DNA of 64,000 nt from the NCBI GenBank assembly GCA_016787645.1, contig JAEUUF010000026.1, positions 310,001 to 374,000 of the forward strand. Direction: 5' to 3'. The DNA comes from Cyclobacteriaceae bacterium. Lineage in GTDB: Bacteria > Bacteroidota > Bacteroidia > Cytophagales > Cyclobacteriaceae. The notes beneath the pieces were generated by a model, which was not told where the DNA came from, made no database searches, and saw only the letters and a list, made by a program, of their open reading frames with translations. Of this stretch, positions 27,342 through 36,100 are shown piece after piece (position 1 is the stretch's first letter; every line of letters starts with the position of its first letter). A program made the translations under genes and the position numbers.

Positions 27342-27998
27342 ATGAAATTCTTTATCGACACCGCCAATCTCAAAGAAATCAAGGAAGCCTATGACCTCGG
27401 TGTCCTCGACGGCGTTACCACCAACCCTTCGCTCATGGCTAAGGAGGGTATCAAGGGTGAGGACAATATCAGGGCCCATTACAAAGCCATCTGCAACATT
27501 GTCGACAACAACGTCAGCGCCGAAGTTATCGCCACGGAGTATGAAGCCATGCTCCGTGAAGGTCGCGAACTGGCAAAGATCGATGACAAGATCGTCGTGA
27601 AAGTACCCATGATCCGTGATGGGGTAAAAGCCATCAAGAAATTCGCCAGTGAAGGGATCCGCACCAACTGTACCCTGGTCTTCTCCCCAGGCCAAGCCAT
27701 CCTGGCCGCCAAGGCCGGTGCATCTTACGTCTCCCCTTTTATTGGTCGCCTGGATGATATCTCCCAGGAAGGGATCGACCTCATCGCCCAAATCAGGGTG
27801 ATCTATGATAACTACGGTTTTGGCACTGAAATCCTGGCCGCCAGCATTCGCCACACCATCCACATCATCAAGTGTGCGGAAATCGGCGCCGACGTGGCTA
27901 CCTGCCCGTTGAAAGTGATTACCGACTTGTTGAATCACCCCTTGACCGACATCGGCCTGGCCAAGTTTCTGGCCGATCATAAGAAGGTCAACGGTTGA
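27342..27998 (+). CDS. fsa: Fructose-6-phosphate aldolase / transaldolase-family protein
   Basis: 218 residues, the length of the short transaldolase family (MipB/TalC/FSA). It opens MKFFIDTANLKEIKEA with the conserved DTAN, then DGVTTNPSL (23-31). The Schiff-base lysine is Lys87 in the motif VVKVPM. ASYVSPFIGRLDD and ILAASIRH complete the TIM-barrel phosphate and active-site segments. Members either cleave fructose 6-phosphate to dihydroxyacetone and glyceraldehyde 3-phosphate or act as transaldolases in the pentose phosphate pathway; sequence alone does not decide. Its own promoter box lies upstream. The FtsE-like gene follows after a 58-bp gap containing a 7-bp repeat array. Confidence 0.92.
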   Translation: MKFFIDTANLKEIKEAYDLGVLDGVTTNPSLMAKEGIKGEDNIRAHYKAICNIVDNNVSAEVIATEYEAMLREGRELAKIDDKIVVKVPMIRDGVKAIKKFASEGIRTNCTLVFSPGQAILAAKAGASYVSPFIGRLDDISQEGIDLIAQIRVIYDNYGFGTEILAASIRHTIHIIKCAEIGADVATCPLKVITDLLNHPLTDIGLAKFLADHKKVNG

Positions 27999-28002
27999 AG
28001 TG

Positions 28003-28030
28003 TGGTGATCGGTAATCAGTAATCGGTGGG
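28003..28030. repeat. Heptanucleotide array, 4 units, consensus CRGTAAT
   Basis: TGGTGAT, CGGTAAT, CAGTAAT, CGGTGGG, in phase, directly after the fsa stop codon. Same unit family as at 5178 and 8536. Confidence 0.75.
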
Positions 28031-28056
28031 CGGCAATAAAATCAATATCCCATTCC

Positions 28057-28770
28057 ATGTTTAGCAGTGATCCGGTAGTGCGAGTAAAGGAGGCCACGAT
28101 CTTCCAGGGGCAGGAAGCCGTGCTGCAAAACATTTCGTTCGATATCGAGAAGGGTGACTTTGTCTTCCTCGTAGGCCGCACAGGGTCGGGCAAGTCGTCA
28201 TTGCTAAAAACACTGTACGCCGACCTCCCCCTTCGCCTCGGTGACATTAGTGTAGCCGGCTACAACATCCGGGGCATTCGGGCCAAGGATATTCCTCAGT
28301 TAAGAAGGAAGATTGGTATCATCTTCCAGGATTTTCAGTTGTTTCCCGACCGTACCGTTGCCGATAATTTGCTTTTTGTGATGCGGGCCACTGGCTGGCG
28401 CGACTCCATTAAAATGAAAAGCCGTCTCGTTGATGTGCTCATGCAGGTAGGACTTGGGTCTGTGGAAAAAAAGATGCCTCACCAACTATCTGGCGGGGAA
28501 CAGCAACGGGTGGTCATCGCTCGGGCATTGCTCAATGAACCCCAGATCCTCATTGCTGACGAACCAACCGGAAACCTCGACCCCGAAGTGTCTTCAGGAA
28601 TCTTGAAAGTATTTCAGCAGATCAACCGCAGTGGTACGGCCGTTTTGATGGCCACGCACAGTTACGGCCTCATCAAACGCTTCCCGAACCGCGTCCTTAA
28701 ATGTGAGGATGGAAAAATTTTGGATTCCAACAAAGACCCTATCGAACTGAAGAGCGAGGAGGATTTTTGA
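28057..28770 (+). CDS. ABC transporter ATP-binding protein, FtsE-like
   Basis: 237 residues, a single nucleotide-binding domain. Walker [10 protein letters not shown] at 40-48, Q-loop FQDFQLFPD, signature LSGGEQQRV, Walker [13 protein letters not shown] and H-loop ATHSYG are all intact. The overall pattern (short, LolD/FtsE/MacB class, DEPTGNLDP) fits FtsE, which with FtsX controls septal peptidoglycan hydrolases, but no ftsX gene is adjacent. It lies 58 bp after fsa, on the same strand. A role as the missing ATPase for the orphan permeases 5 kb away is conceivable but unsupported by linkage: the permeases are on the other strand in separate units. Start ATG 28057 gives a normal N-terminus. 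Confidence 0.88.
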   Translation: MFSSDPVVRVKEATIFQGQEAVLQNISFDIEKGDFVFLVGRTGSGKSSLLKTLYADLPLRLGDISVAGYNIRGIRAKDIPQLRRKIGIIFQDFQLFPDRTVADNLLFVMRATGWRDSIKMKSRLVDVLMQVGLGSVEKKMPHQLSGGEQQRVVIARALLNEPQILIADEPTGNLDPEVSSGILKVFQQINRSGTAVLMATHSYGLIKRFPNRVLKCEDGKILDSNKDPIELKSEEDF

Positions 28771-28831
28771 GATGGCAGTGAGAACCAGGTCCTGGGCGAT
28801 GGGTACTTGGTAATAAGCTCTTAGTTGGATA

Positions 28832-29347
28832 TCAGACTTCCGATTTCGGCTTTGCCCTGGATTCCTCCAGTCGCTGTATCTGCTGGTTGAGCAGGTCAAT
28901 ACGTATCAGCATGTTAAGCACAAGGGCATCTTTTACCTTCTGCGAAGGACTCTTCTTCATCTCCTCGGAGAGCACCGCATACATTGCCTCCAGCTTTTCA
29001 AAGTCCTGGGTGAACCGGTCGTCCTCAAACCCGCCATCATTCCGAATGAACATTACTTTCTCGGTAATCTGGGCTGAATAGTAAGACTCCACATCTGAAA
29101 ATTCCTGCTGTGCGATGCGGTCTTCCCGAACCATTGCGGGTGTTTGCCGGCCCAAAAAGAGATACAAGGAAATTCCTAGCAAGATCATCGCAGCGGCACG
29201 CCATACCATGACATTGTTCCATACATTGATCGGCCTTGAGCCAAACAGGGTTCGCTCGATGCGTCGCCACACCCTGCCCGATGGTGCACGGTCGTCGAAG
29301 GCTTCGCGGTGCGAGTCAAAAAACTTCTTCAAGTTGTCGTTATTCAT
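28832..29347 (-). CDS. Probable anti-sigma factor, single-pass membrane protein
   Basis: 171 residues. A charged N-terminal segment (about 1-45, FDDRAPSGRVWRRIERTLFG) is followed by one hydrophobic helix (about 49-65) and a coil-forming C-terminal half (repeated Glu, Lys and Leu, including FEKLEAMYAVLSEEMKK). The ATG overlaps the sigma-factor stop as ATGA, with an unusually strong Shine-Dalgarno (GGAGGGAGG) upstream. This shows translational coupling, and partners made this way are typically sigma and anti-sigma proteins. There is no zinc-finger HC2 motif, so this would be a non-classical type. The function is inferred from position and topology. Confidence 0.7.
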   Translation of the reverse strand: MNNDNLKKFFDSHREAFDDRAPSGRVWRRIERTLFGSRPINVWNNVMVWRAAAMILLGISLYLFLGRQTPAMVREDRIAQQEFSDVESYYSAQITEKVMFIRNDGGFEDDRFTQDFEKLEAMYAVLSEEMKKSPSQKVKDALVLNMLIRIDLLNQQIQRLEESRAKPKSEV

Positions 29348-29898
29348 AGTTTACCTCCCTCCAGGAGGCTGAGCAATTTCTTCTTTGACCTGTTAAACTG
29401 CGATTTTGATGTTGATTCTGAAATACCCAGTATTTCGGCAATTTCGGAATGGTCGTACCCCTCCAACAGGTAGAGCGACAGCACTGCCCGATAACCATCG
29501 GGAAGTGACTCAATGGCCTTTTTCACCTGATCGACAGTGAATGGAAATTCACGGTCTTCAGGCCCCGGCTCCGCTACATCAAATTCCTCGTTTTCCGGCA
29601 AGGTTTCCATCCTACGCTTCTTCAGTGCATTGATGGCCTTATTGACCACAATGCGCTTCAGCCAGGCTCCAAACGAGGCATCTCCACGATAATATTCCAG
29701 GTTTCGAAAAGCACTTACAAACGCCTCCTGAAGCACATCCTCGGCCTCTCCTGTGTTATTCACAATACGATAACCCACATTGTACATACTGCGGGCGTAG
29801 AGTTTATAAAGCTGATAATGGGCTTCACGGCTCCCCTGCCGGCACTGTTCGATCAGGGCCGCATGAGGGTTCAGGTAAGACGTCTTCACACTCATCAT
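29344..29898 (-). CDS. ECF-type RNA polymerase sigma factor
   Basis: 184 residues. Region 2 (about 22-90) contains the core-binding and -10 recognition segment (DVLQEAFVSAFRNL, FGAWLKRIVVNKAINALKKR). After an acidic linker (ENEEFDVAEPGPEDRE), region 4 (about 125-178) has the helix-turn-helix YDHSEIAEILGISESTSKSQFNRSKKKL. There is no region 3, as usual for ECF sigma factors. It lies 37 bp after the TPR gene and overlaps the downstream anti-sigma gene by 4 bp, so it should be expressed with both. Its own target promoters cannot be read from the window. A near-match AACCTTTG upstream (about 29922-29929) might be a weak internal promoter. Confidence 0.95.
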   Translation of the reverse strand: MMSVKTSYLNPHAALIEQCRQGSREAHYQLYKLYARSMYNVGYRIVNNTGEAEDVLQEAFVSAFRNLEYYRGDASFGAWLKRIVVNKAINALKKRRMETLPENEEFDVAEPGPEDREFPFTVDQVKKAIESLPDGYRAVLSLYLLEGYDHSEIAEILGISESTSKSQFNRSKKKLLSLLEGGKL

Positions 29899-29935
29899 TA
29901 TCGTTTAAAGACACTCCCCCGAAGCAAAGGTTGCA

Positions 29936-30691
29936 TCACTTCAATGATGCCAGGTTTTGCTTGGCCGCCTCAAAGGCAGGATCAATCTTCAGGGCTTCTT
30001 CAAACGACTTTTTAGCGTTAACCATATCCCCCTGGGCCTTGTAGGAAAGGCCCTTCAGGTTATGCAGCGCGGCCTTAATGGGGTGCTCCTTTGAATTGTT
30101 CTTGGCGTCGGTAAAAACGACCTTGAGCGAATCCGACTGGGGCTTCGAAAGAAGAATGTCTGAATTGGTAATGGACTCACCATACCGTTTCAGGTCATAC
30201 TGGAGTGATGCCATTTTATACAATGTAGAACTGTTGTTGGTCACCAGGAACAAGCTCTCATAGTTCTGAAGAGCTTTGTCTTTGATGTTCAGGTTTTCAT
30301 AGCTGACAGCTGAAAGTTCCAGGGCCGGCGCATTCTTTGGATTTCGCGCGAGCAAGTCATTGCAGACCACAGCACAGGAGGCGTGCTTCTGGTTCTCATA
30401 GTAGAAATACGCCAGCGTAAAGATCAATGAATCATTGCCCGGAAATTCGGCTATCAAGTCGTAGAGAGCATCCTTGGCGACATCGTAATCACCCCATCGC
30501 TGAGCTACCGCTTGTTTGCGGGCAAAATGATTGACCAGGATATCCGCGGTTGTCGCGCGGATGTATTTATCCTGGGTCTCGGCGGCCGGCGCCGGGTCTG
30601 GTGCTTTGCCAGGCGTTGTCTGCTTTCCCTTCTGAGCTTCCGCCAGCAGAGCGATGAGAATGAGAACGGCAGCAAAAAAATACTTCTTCAT
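29936..30691 (-). CDS. Secreted TPR-repeat protein
   Basis: 251 residues. A signal peptide (MKKYFFAAVLILIALLAEAQ) is followed by a Pro/Ala-rich linker (about 21-40) and then helical repeats. At least four TPR-like units can be traced, for example APALELSAVSYENLNIKDKALQ and AALHNLKGLSYKAQGDMVNA followed by KKSFEEALKIDPAFEAAKQN. TPR proteins are protein-binding scaffolds; this one should act in the periplasm or at the outer membrane. Its ATG overlaps the end of the cca gene by 4 bp (ATGA). It is followed after 37 bp by the ECF sigma factor, so a structural link to envelope stress signalling is possible but inferred. Confidence 0.88.
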   Translation of the reverse strand: MKKYFFAAVLILIALLAEAQKGKQTTPGKAPDPAPAAETQDKYIRATTADILVNHFARKQAVAQRWGDYDVAKDALYDLIAEFPGNDSLIFTLAYFYYENQKHASCAVVCNDLLARNPKNAPALELSAVSYENLNIKDKALQNYESLFLVTNNSSTLYKMASLQYDLKRYGESITNSDILLSKPQSDSLKVVFTDAKNNSKEHPIKAALHNLKGLSYKAQGDMVNAKKSFEEALKIDPAFEAAKQNLASLK

Positions 30692-32121
30692 GAAACGTTA
30701 TTGGTTAATTCAACTCGATTAAGTCCTTTTTCCTGTGCAATGCGGATCAACAAATTGAGCGCCTCTTCGCGGTTGTTGTGAATTTCTCCTTCCAGGATAG
30801 CCTCTTTGATCCTCTCCTTCAACTCTCCGATGATGCGTCCCGGCGGCAAGTTGAACATGCGAATGATTTCATCTCCAGTCACCGGTGGCTGGAAGGTACG
30901 GACATGATCTTTAGCCTCCACATCCACCATCTTCTGCTCTACCCGTTCGAAGTTCGCCAGGTATTTCTTCACCTTTTCCGGGTTCTTCGAGGTAATGTCC
31001 GCCCTGCACAATTTCATCAGCGCATCCGTATCTTCTCCGGCTTCAAACAACAATCGACGAACGGCAGAGTCAGTCACGTCATACGCCAGGACAATGGGTC
31101 TCAGGTGAAGGCGGACCAGCTTTTGAACAAACGTCATCTTTTCGTTCATCGGGAGTTTCAACCTGCGGAATATTCCTGGCACCATGCGGGCGCCCTTGTC
31201 TTCGTGGCCATGAAAGGTCCATCCATGACCCGGTTCAAAACGCTTCGTCGCCGGTTTGGCAATATCGTGCAGAATGGCCGCCCATCGGAGCCACAGGTCA
31301 TCCGACATTTTGGCCACATTGTCCAATACTTGCAACGTATGATAAAAGTTGTCCTTGTGCGCCTTGTTATCCTGGTACTCAACACCATGCAAGGCGATCA
31401 TTTCCGGGAAATACTGTTTCAATAATCCGCTATGAAAGAGCAGTTTGAATCCATACGAGGGCATCGGCGAAAGAATGATTCGATTGGTCTCCTCGATGAT
31501 ACGTTCCATGGAAATAATATGGAGGCGGTCTGATTGCTTTACGATGGCCTCATACGTGTCAGGTTCAATGTCAAAATGAAATTGAGAAGCAAAGCGTACC
31601 GCACGCATCATGCGCAACGGATCATCTGAGAAGGTCACCGCCGGGTCCATGGGCGTCTTGATAATTCCTTCCCGCAGGTGTTCAACTCCTCCGAACGGGT
31701 CAATCAAATCTCCGTATGTCGCATCGGCCAGGCTAATAGCCATGGCATTAATGGTAAAATCACGTCTTTGCTGATCTTCTTCCAGCGTACCATCCTCAAC
31801 AATAGGCTTTCGGGAATCATGCCGATAGGATTCCCTCCGTGCACCGACGAACTCTAATTCATACTCCTCGTACCGGATCATCGCCGTTCCAAAATTCTTG
31901 AATACGGACACCGGTTGCCCCAACTTCTTCCCTACCCGCTCAGCCCATTCAATGCCACTTCCCACACACACAAAATCAATGTCCTTGCTGGGGCGTTTGA
32001 GCATCAGGTCACGGACATAGCCGCCCACCACATAACCATCCAACCCCATTTCGCGGGCGGTATCAGCCACCAGCCGGAAGACCGGGTTCTGTTCAAGGGC
32101 CTGGGAAAAGTTCCTTTTCAA
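30688..32121 (-). CDS. cca: CCA-adding tRNA nucleotidyltransferase with HD domain
   Basis: 477 residues. The class II nucleotidyltransferase head shows GGYVRD at 33-38 and the catalytic DxD (Asp47, Asp49 in KDIDF), followed by RRDFTINAMA and DPFGG. An HD phosphohydrolase domain lies in the middle (AAILHDIAKP, then HGHEDKGARM). The enzyme adds or repairs the 3' CCA of tRNAs, or in some lineages only part of it; some relatives are poly(A) polymerases, but the short head and HD domain favour tRNA. It is the first gene of a four-gene unit. A TACCTTTG box (32152-32145) lies upstream, giving a leader of about 18 bases. Housekeeping co-expression with a sigma/anti-sigma pair is unusual. Confidence 0.92.
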   Translation of the reverse strand: MKRNFSQALEQNPVFRLVADTAREMGLDGYVVGGYVRDLMLKRPSKDIDFVCVGSGIEWAERVGKKLGQPVSVFKNFGTAMIRYEEYELEFVGARRESYRHDSRKPIVEDGTLEEDQQRRDFTINAMAISLADATYGDLIDPFGGVEHLREGIIKTPMDPAVTFSDDPLRMMRAVRFASQFHFDIEPDTYEAIVKQSDRLHIISMERIIEETNRIILSPMPSYGFKLLFHSGLLKQYFPEMIALHGVEYQDNKAHKDNFYHTLQVLDNVAKMSDDLWLRWAAILHDIAKPATKRFEPGHGWTFHGHEDKGARMVPGIFRRLKLPMNEKMTFVQKLVRLHLRPIVLAYDVTDSAVRRLLFEAGEDTDALMKLCRADITSKNPEKVKKYLANFERVEQKMVDVEAKDHVRTFQPPVTGDEIIRMFNLPPGRIIGELKERIKEAILEGEIHNNREEALNLLIRIAQEKGLNRVELTNNVS

Positions 32122-32144
32122 CGGTTCTGACTCGTTTTATCCGT

Positions 32145-32152
32145 CAAAGGTA
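32145..32152 (-). promoter_or_regulatory. -7 box TACCTTTG for the cca operon
   Basis: A perfect TAnnTTTG match on the minus strand, 23 bases before the cca ATG. It lies in the 58-bp gap after the PorP/SprF stop region of the next unit. Confidence 0.55.
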
Positions 32153-32179
32153 CGGTTCCACCCGCTGGATAAAAAGCAA

Positions 32180-33196
32180 TTAACGGTTGTGTGTGAAGGT
32201 CGGGCAGGGAATCAGTTTCTCCTTGCGCTTGACCCGGGAAGGCCGGTCAATCACCAGCTTGTACTTGAGCGCTATTTCGTGGCTACCCCCGGAGATACTG
32301 CCCAGTTTTGAAACTGTAAAATCATAACTGTACAACACTTCCAGGTGTGGAAGTTGAAAGCCCAAGATGACGACGACCGCATCATGGCTGAGATTATCAG
32401 CCACCTCCTGTTGGATAGGTATACCCCGGTACCACAAGCCAACCACAATGGGCTCATAAAGAAAATGAGCACCAATGTCGAGTTGATCAAAATTGCCTTG
32501 CCGTTTGTAAACGAAAGACGGCGCCAACACTGCTTCACGAACAGTCTTAAGGCTGCGGTTGAGTGGGATTCGAATCCCACCGTGTATGGTCGTCTTAATG
32601 GGCAAAGTCGCTTCCTGGTTGAGCAGCGATCGGTTGGGTTTGTTGAGGTGGCTGGCTGCAAATCCCAGCCAGAATGTTTTGTTGTATGCAAGAATGCCGG
32701 AGTTGAAATCAAAATAGCTGGACATGCCGAGGTTATAGAGAGCCGGATCATCACTGGGCACCTGCGCTTTCGAATCGAATTGAAGCTGGTCGCCAAAAAC
32801 CAGCCGGTTGAAGTCAATGGTTCGGAAGGCGTAGCCAAAACTCAACCCGGAGGCTATCACCCACTTGTTGTCAACCACAACGCGATAGGAATAGAGAAAG
32901 TTGAATTGGGAGGATTTCATTCCTGCCGTTCCTGCCTGGTCCATGGTTACCAGAAAACCAATGCCACTATTGGCTTGCGACAGGTTGTAGTCATAGGACA
33001 AGGCAGTGGTTACATAGCCTCGTGCAATGTTGGGCCACTGGTTACGATAATTGGCAATAAACCGATGGTCGCTGGAGGTCCCGGTAAATGCAGGGTTCAG
33101 ATAAAGTGGTGCAGCGTAGTACTGCGAAAACTCCGGGTCCTGGCAGAAGGTTTCCTGGAAGAAACAAACAAGGAAAAGGATCAGCAGGTATCTCAT
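32180..33196 (-). CDS. PorP/SprF-family outer-membrane protein
   Basis: 338 residues. A signal peptide (ends FCQ) is followed by the family hallmark QDPEFSQYYAAPLYLNPAFTG at the mature N-terminus, then a beta-barrel with repeated GxGxL and [YF]xY patterns, finishing with a basic tail KLIPCPTF shared with the other family member in this window. PorP/SprF proteins assist T9SS secretion or surface retention of a cognate large adhesin; SprF is needed for SprB display in Flavobacterium johnsoniae. The start codon overlaps the stop of the PKD adhesin gene (ATGA at 33196-33193), so the two are translationally coupled and almost certainly work together. Confidence 0.92.
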   Translation of the reverse strand: MRYLLILFLVCFFQETFCQDPEFSQYYAAPLYLNPAFTGTSSDHRFIANYRNQWPNIARGYVTTALSYDYNLSQANSGIGFLVTMDQAGTAGMKSSQFNFLYSYRVVVDNKWVIASGLSFGYAFRTIDFNRLVFGDQLQFDSKAQVPSDDPALYNLGMSSYFDFNSGILAYNKTFWLGFAASHLNKPNRSLLNQEATLPIKTTIHGGIRIPLNRSLKTVREAVLAPSFVYKRQGNFDQLDIGAHFLYEPIVVGLWYRGIPIQQEVADNLSHDAVVVILGFQLPHLEVLYSYDFTVSKLGSISGGSHEIALKYKLVIDRPSRVKRKEKLIPCPTFTHNR

Positions 33197-36100
33197 CGGA
33201 TAAGGTTGATGTCACCGGTTCGGACAACTCGTTCACCATTGTCATACATCGCGGTGATTTTGTAGACATAGACATCCTGTGGGCACAGTTGTCCTTTGTG
33301 ATAACCGTCCCATCCCACATTCGGATCGGTGCTTTGAAAAAGAAGCTCACCCCACCGATCGAAGACCAGCATTTCAAATTGTGTGACCCCCATCATCAGT
33401 GGAAGAAAAACATCGTTCTTGGTACCTGTTCCACCTGTCCCACCCGACGGACCGTTGATGGAAGGCGAAAAGGCATTGGGTACCAACAAGGTGCCCCCGG
33501 GTTGCACACGGACGGCCTTCATGACACGAAGGGTATCTGTGCACTGATCAGGACTGATGGCGATCAATGAAATGTCATATACCCCTACAGATGCATAGCT
33601 ATGTTCAGGCGCAACCTCCTCCGAGGTGGTACCGTCCCCAAAATCCCAAAGGAAGCGGCCAGCTCCGTAGCTGTCATTTCGGGTATACAATATGCCGCCC
33701 GGGAAATACAGTACCACCGGCTTTACCTGGAACTCGGCCTTTGGTTTAGCTGAAACATGAATGAGCATCGTCTTCGTTTCAGTAACCACTTGGTTGGTAA
33801 TGTTGGATCCGGACAGAGAGACCGTGTACGTACCCTGCTCGAAGTAGGTGTACACCGGGTCAACCGCATTTGACATCGCTTGCCCATCGCCAAACCGCCA
33901 GCTGTACGTATTCGCTTCAGCAAACCGGGACAAGTTCGTGAACCTTACGGTGAGCGGAGCACAACCGGACACCGGTTCAGCGGAAAAGTCAATTACCGGA
34001 GGTATGGCCTGGATGGTTACAGTCTGGGTGGCGGTCTCCGTACAAACATTATTGACAACCTTAAGCGTAATCGTGTAGGTTCCATAGCTGGCATAGGTAT
34101 GTTGCACGGTTGGTCCACCGCCTCCGGTGGTACTGCCGTCACCAAAATCCCAGAGGTACGACCATGGACCAGGCGAAGTCGTGTTGGTGATAAAGACCGT
34201 AGACGAGGGCAAGGATTGCACTGCCGGCGATGCAGTAAAAGATGCGTTGATAACATCCCTTGCAGGAATGACAACGCCTTGCGTGGTAAGCGGGCTTACG
34301 CAATTGAACGGATTGCGCGTTTCAAGTCCCACCGATAGACTGATGTCCAGAGCAGCGCGATTGACTTCATACTCCAGAAGGTCATTGCTCCCGGTAGTGT
34401 TCAGTAGAGTAATTCCATTCTCAGCCACTGTCCAATGGTACTCCAATCCCTTCTGCGTAGCCAAGAAGCGAAAGCGCATGCGTTCACAATCGAACAACAG
34501 GGTGTCGATGAGGAAATTGGAGGATGGAACAGGGCTTACGCGAATGGTCTTGACGGAGTCCCCAAAACATCCGGTGTTCAATGTGGTGGTCAGTCGAATG
34601 GCAAAATCTTTCAGGGATGTTCCGGCATTAGCGAAGGAGTACGAGAAAGCCGGTGTCGTACCCGTGCTCACATCTGCCACCACACCCGAAAGATCACTTA
34701 CCCTCCACCGGTAGTCGCTGGGATTTAGTGACTGGGTAGCCGCATCCACCGAAAAGTTGACAGCCACTGGGGAGCAATTGTCGTTGAAAGGGGAATAATT
34801 CACCGCGGCAAAACCTGAAGCTGTACCCGGAAATATCGTGATGACCGACACCGGCGAAATTGCCTCACACCCGTTGGCTGTGACAGTCCTCAGCCGCACA
34901 CTCACTGACCTGTTGACCTGACTGGTATTGACATAAGACCGGTTAAAGACATTGGTAAAAGCCGGGTCGGAAGGCAGCTGGGTACCCACCACGGTGAATC
35001 CTGAACCAGCATCCTCCTCCCAGACATACCGGTCGATGGTATCTGGTTGACCAGCCACCGAGGTATTAGTGAATGTGACATTCAGCAGACTGCAACCAGC
35101 AAGTGTACTGGGTGAAAATGATGCCAACGGAACCGCATCGACAGTGACAGGAATGACAACCGTCTGGCTACAACTGTTTTGGCTTGTGGTGACCCGTAAC
35201 GCCACCGGGTAGGTTCCTGCCGGGCCCATAACTCGCACAAAATTCACCTGGTTGTCAAAGGCCGGGTCTTTGTTGAATGTCACCCCATCATAATTGAAGT
35301 CCCACTCACGCAGCACAATTGACTCCCCGTTGACAGGCACGAGGGTCGAAGATTCCGTAAATGAAGTCGCTGTTCCCTGGCAGGTTCGGGTGGTCGTGAA
35401 TACCGGAACGGGTTCTTCATATACAATTACTTGCACATCATCGACCGACTCGCATGAGGTGGCATTGTCCCGAACGATGAGTCGGGCGCGGTAAATACCT
35501 CGTGTTGTAAATACACGATCGAAGGGACCAAGCGGCACATTCGAGAATGCGCCGAACGCCGGTGATTCAAACACGAGTGCGTTGGCCTGGTCATAAAATT
35601 CCCAGCGCCATTGCGTGGTCGGCAGCACACTTCCGGAGGAAATATCGCGAAAGCGGACCTGGAAATTGGTAAACGGTGCCAGTGAAGTTTGACAAAATCG
35701 GGGCGTCAGTGGCTGGTCAGCCAAGTCCGTTGTTTCAATTTTAGCGATCAAAGAAGGTGAGATTGTAATGATCGCATCAAAACTTGATTGGCAATTTCCC
35801 GCTGCGTTGGCATCCCGGACGGAAAGACGCACGAGTTTCTGCCCTGAGGTTCCATAAGAAAATGTCGGGTTAGTGGATGCAGAAGTTCCTGCGGGAGGCC
35901 CCGTCCCCGCTGGGTTATCAAAGAACTCCCAGGTGTACCGGAAATTGGCGCCGCCAATGGGAGGCGTATTGTTATCAAAATAAATTGGGTCATTGACGCA
36001 AAAAACCGTTTGGATGGGCCCAACTGCACCACCGAGACGTGTGACATAATCCGGTTGGGGTGAAGCTACAATGACAATTCGTGCCGTGGTTTGCTGAGCA

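Noticed and set aside
28057-28770. FtsE-like ATPase as the partner of the six orphan permeases
   Set aside because: It is 5 kb away, on the opposite strand, and in a unit with an aldolase gene; there is no positional support beyond proximity.
32563-32580. GGATTCGAATCC as part of a tRNA gene
   Set aside because: No acceptor, D or anticodon arm can be formed around it, and it lies within a clear PorP/SprF reading frame.
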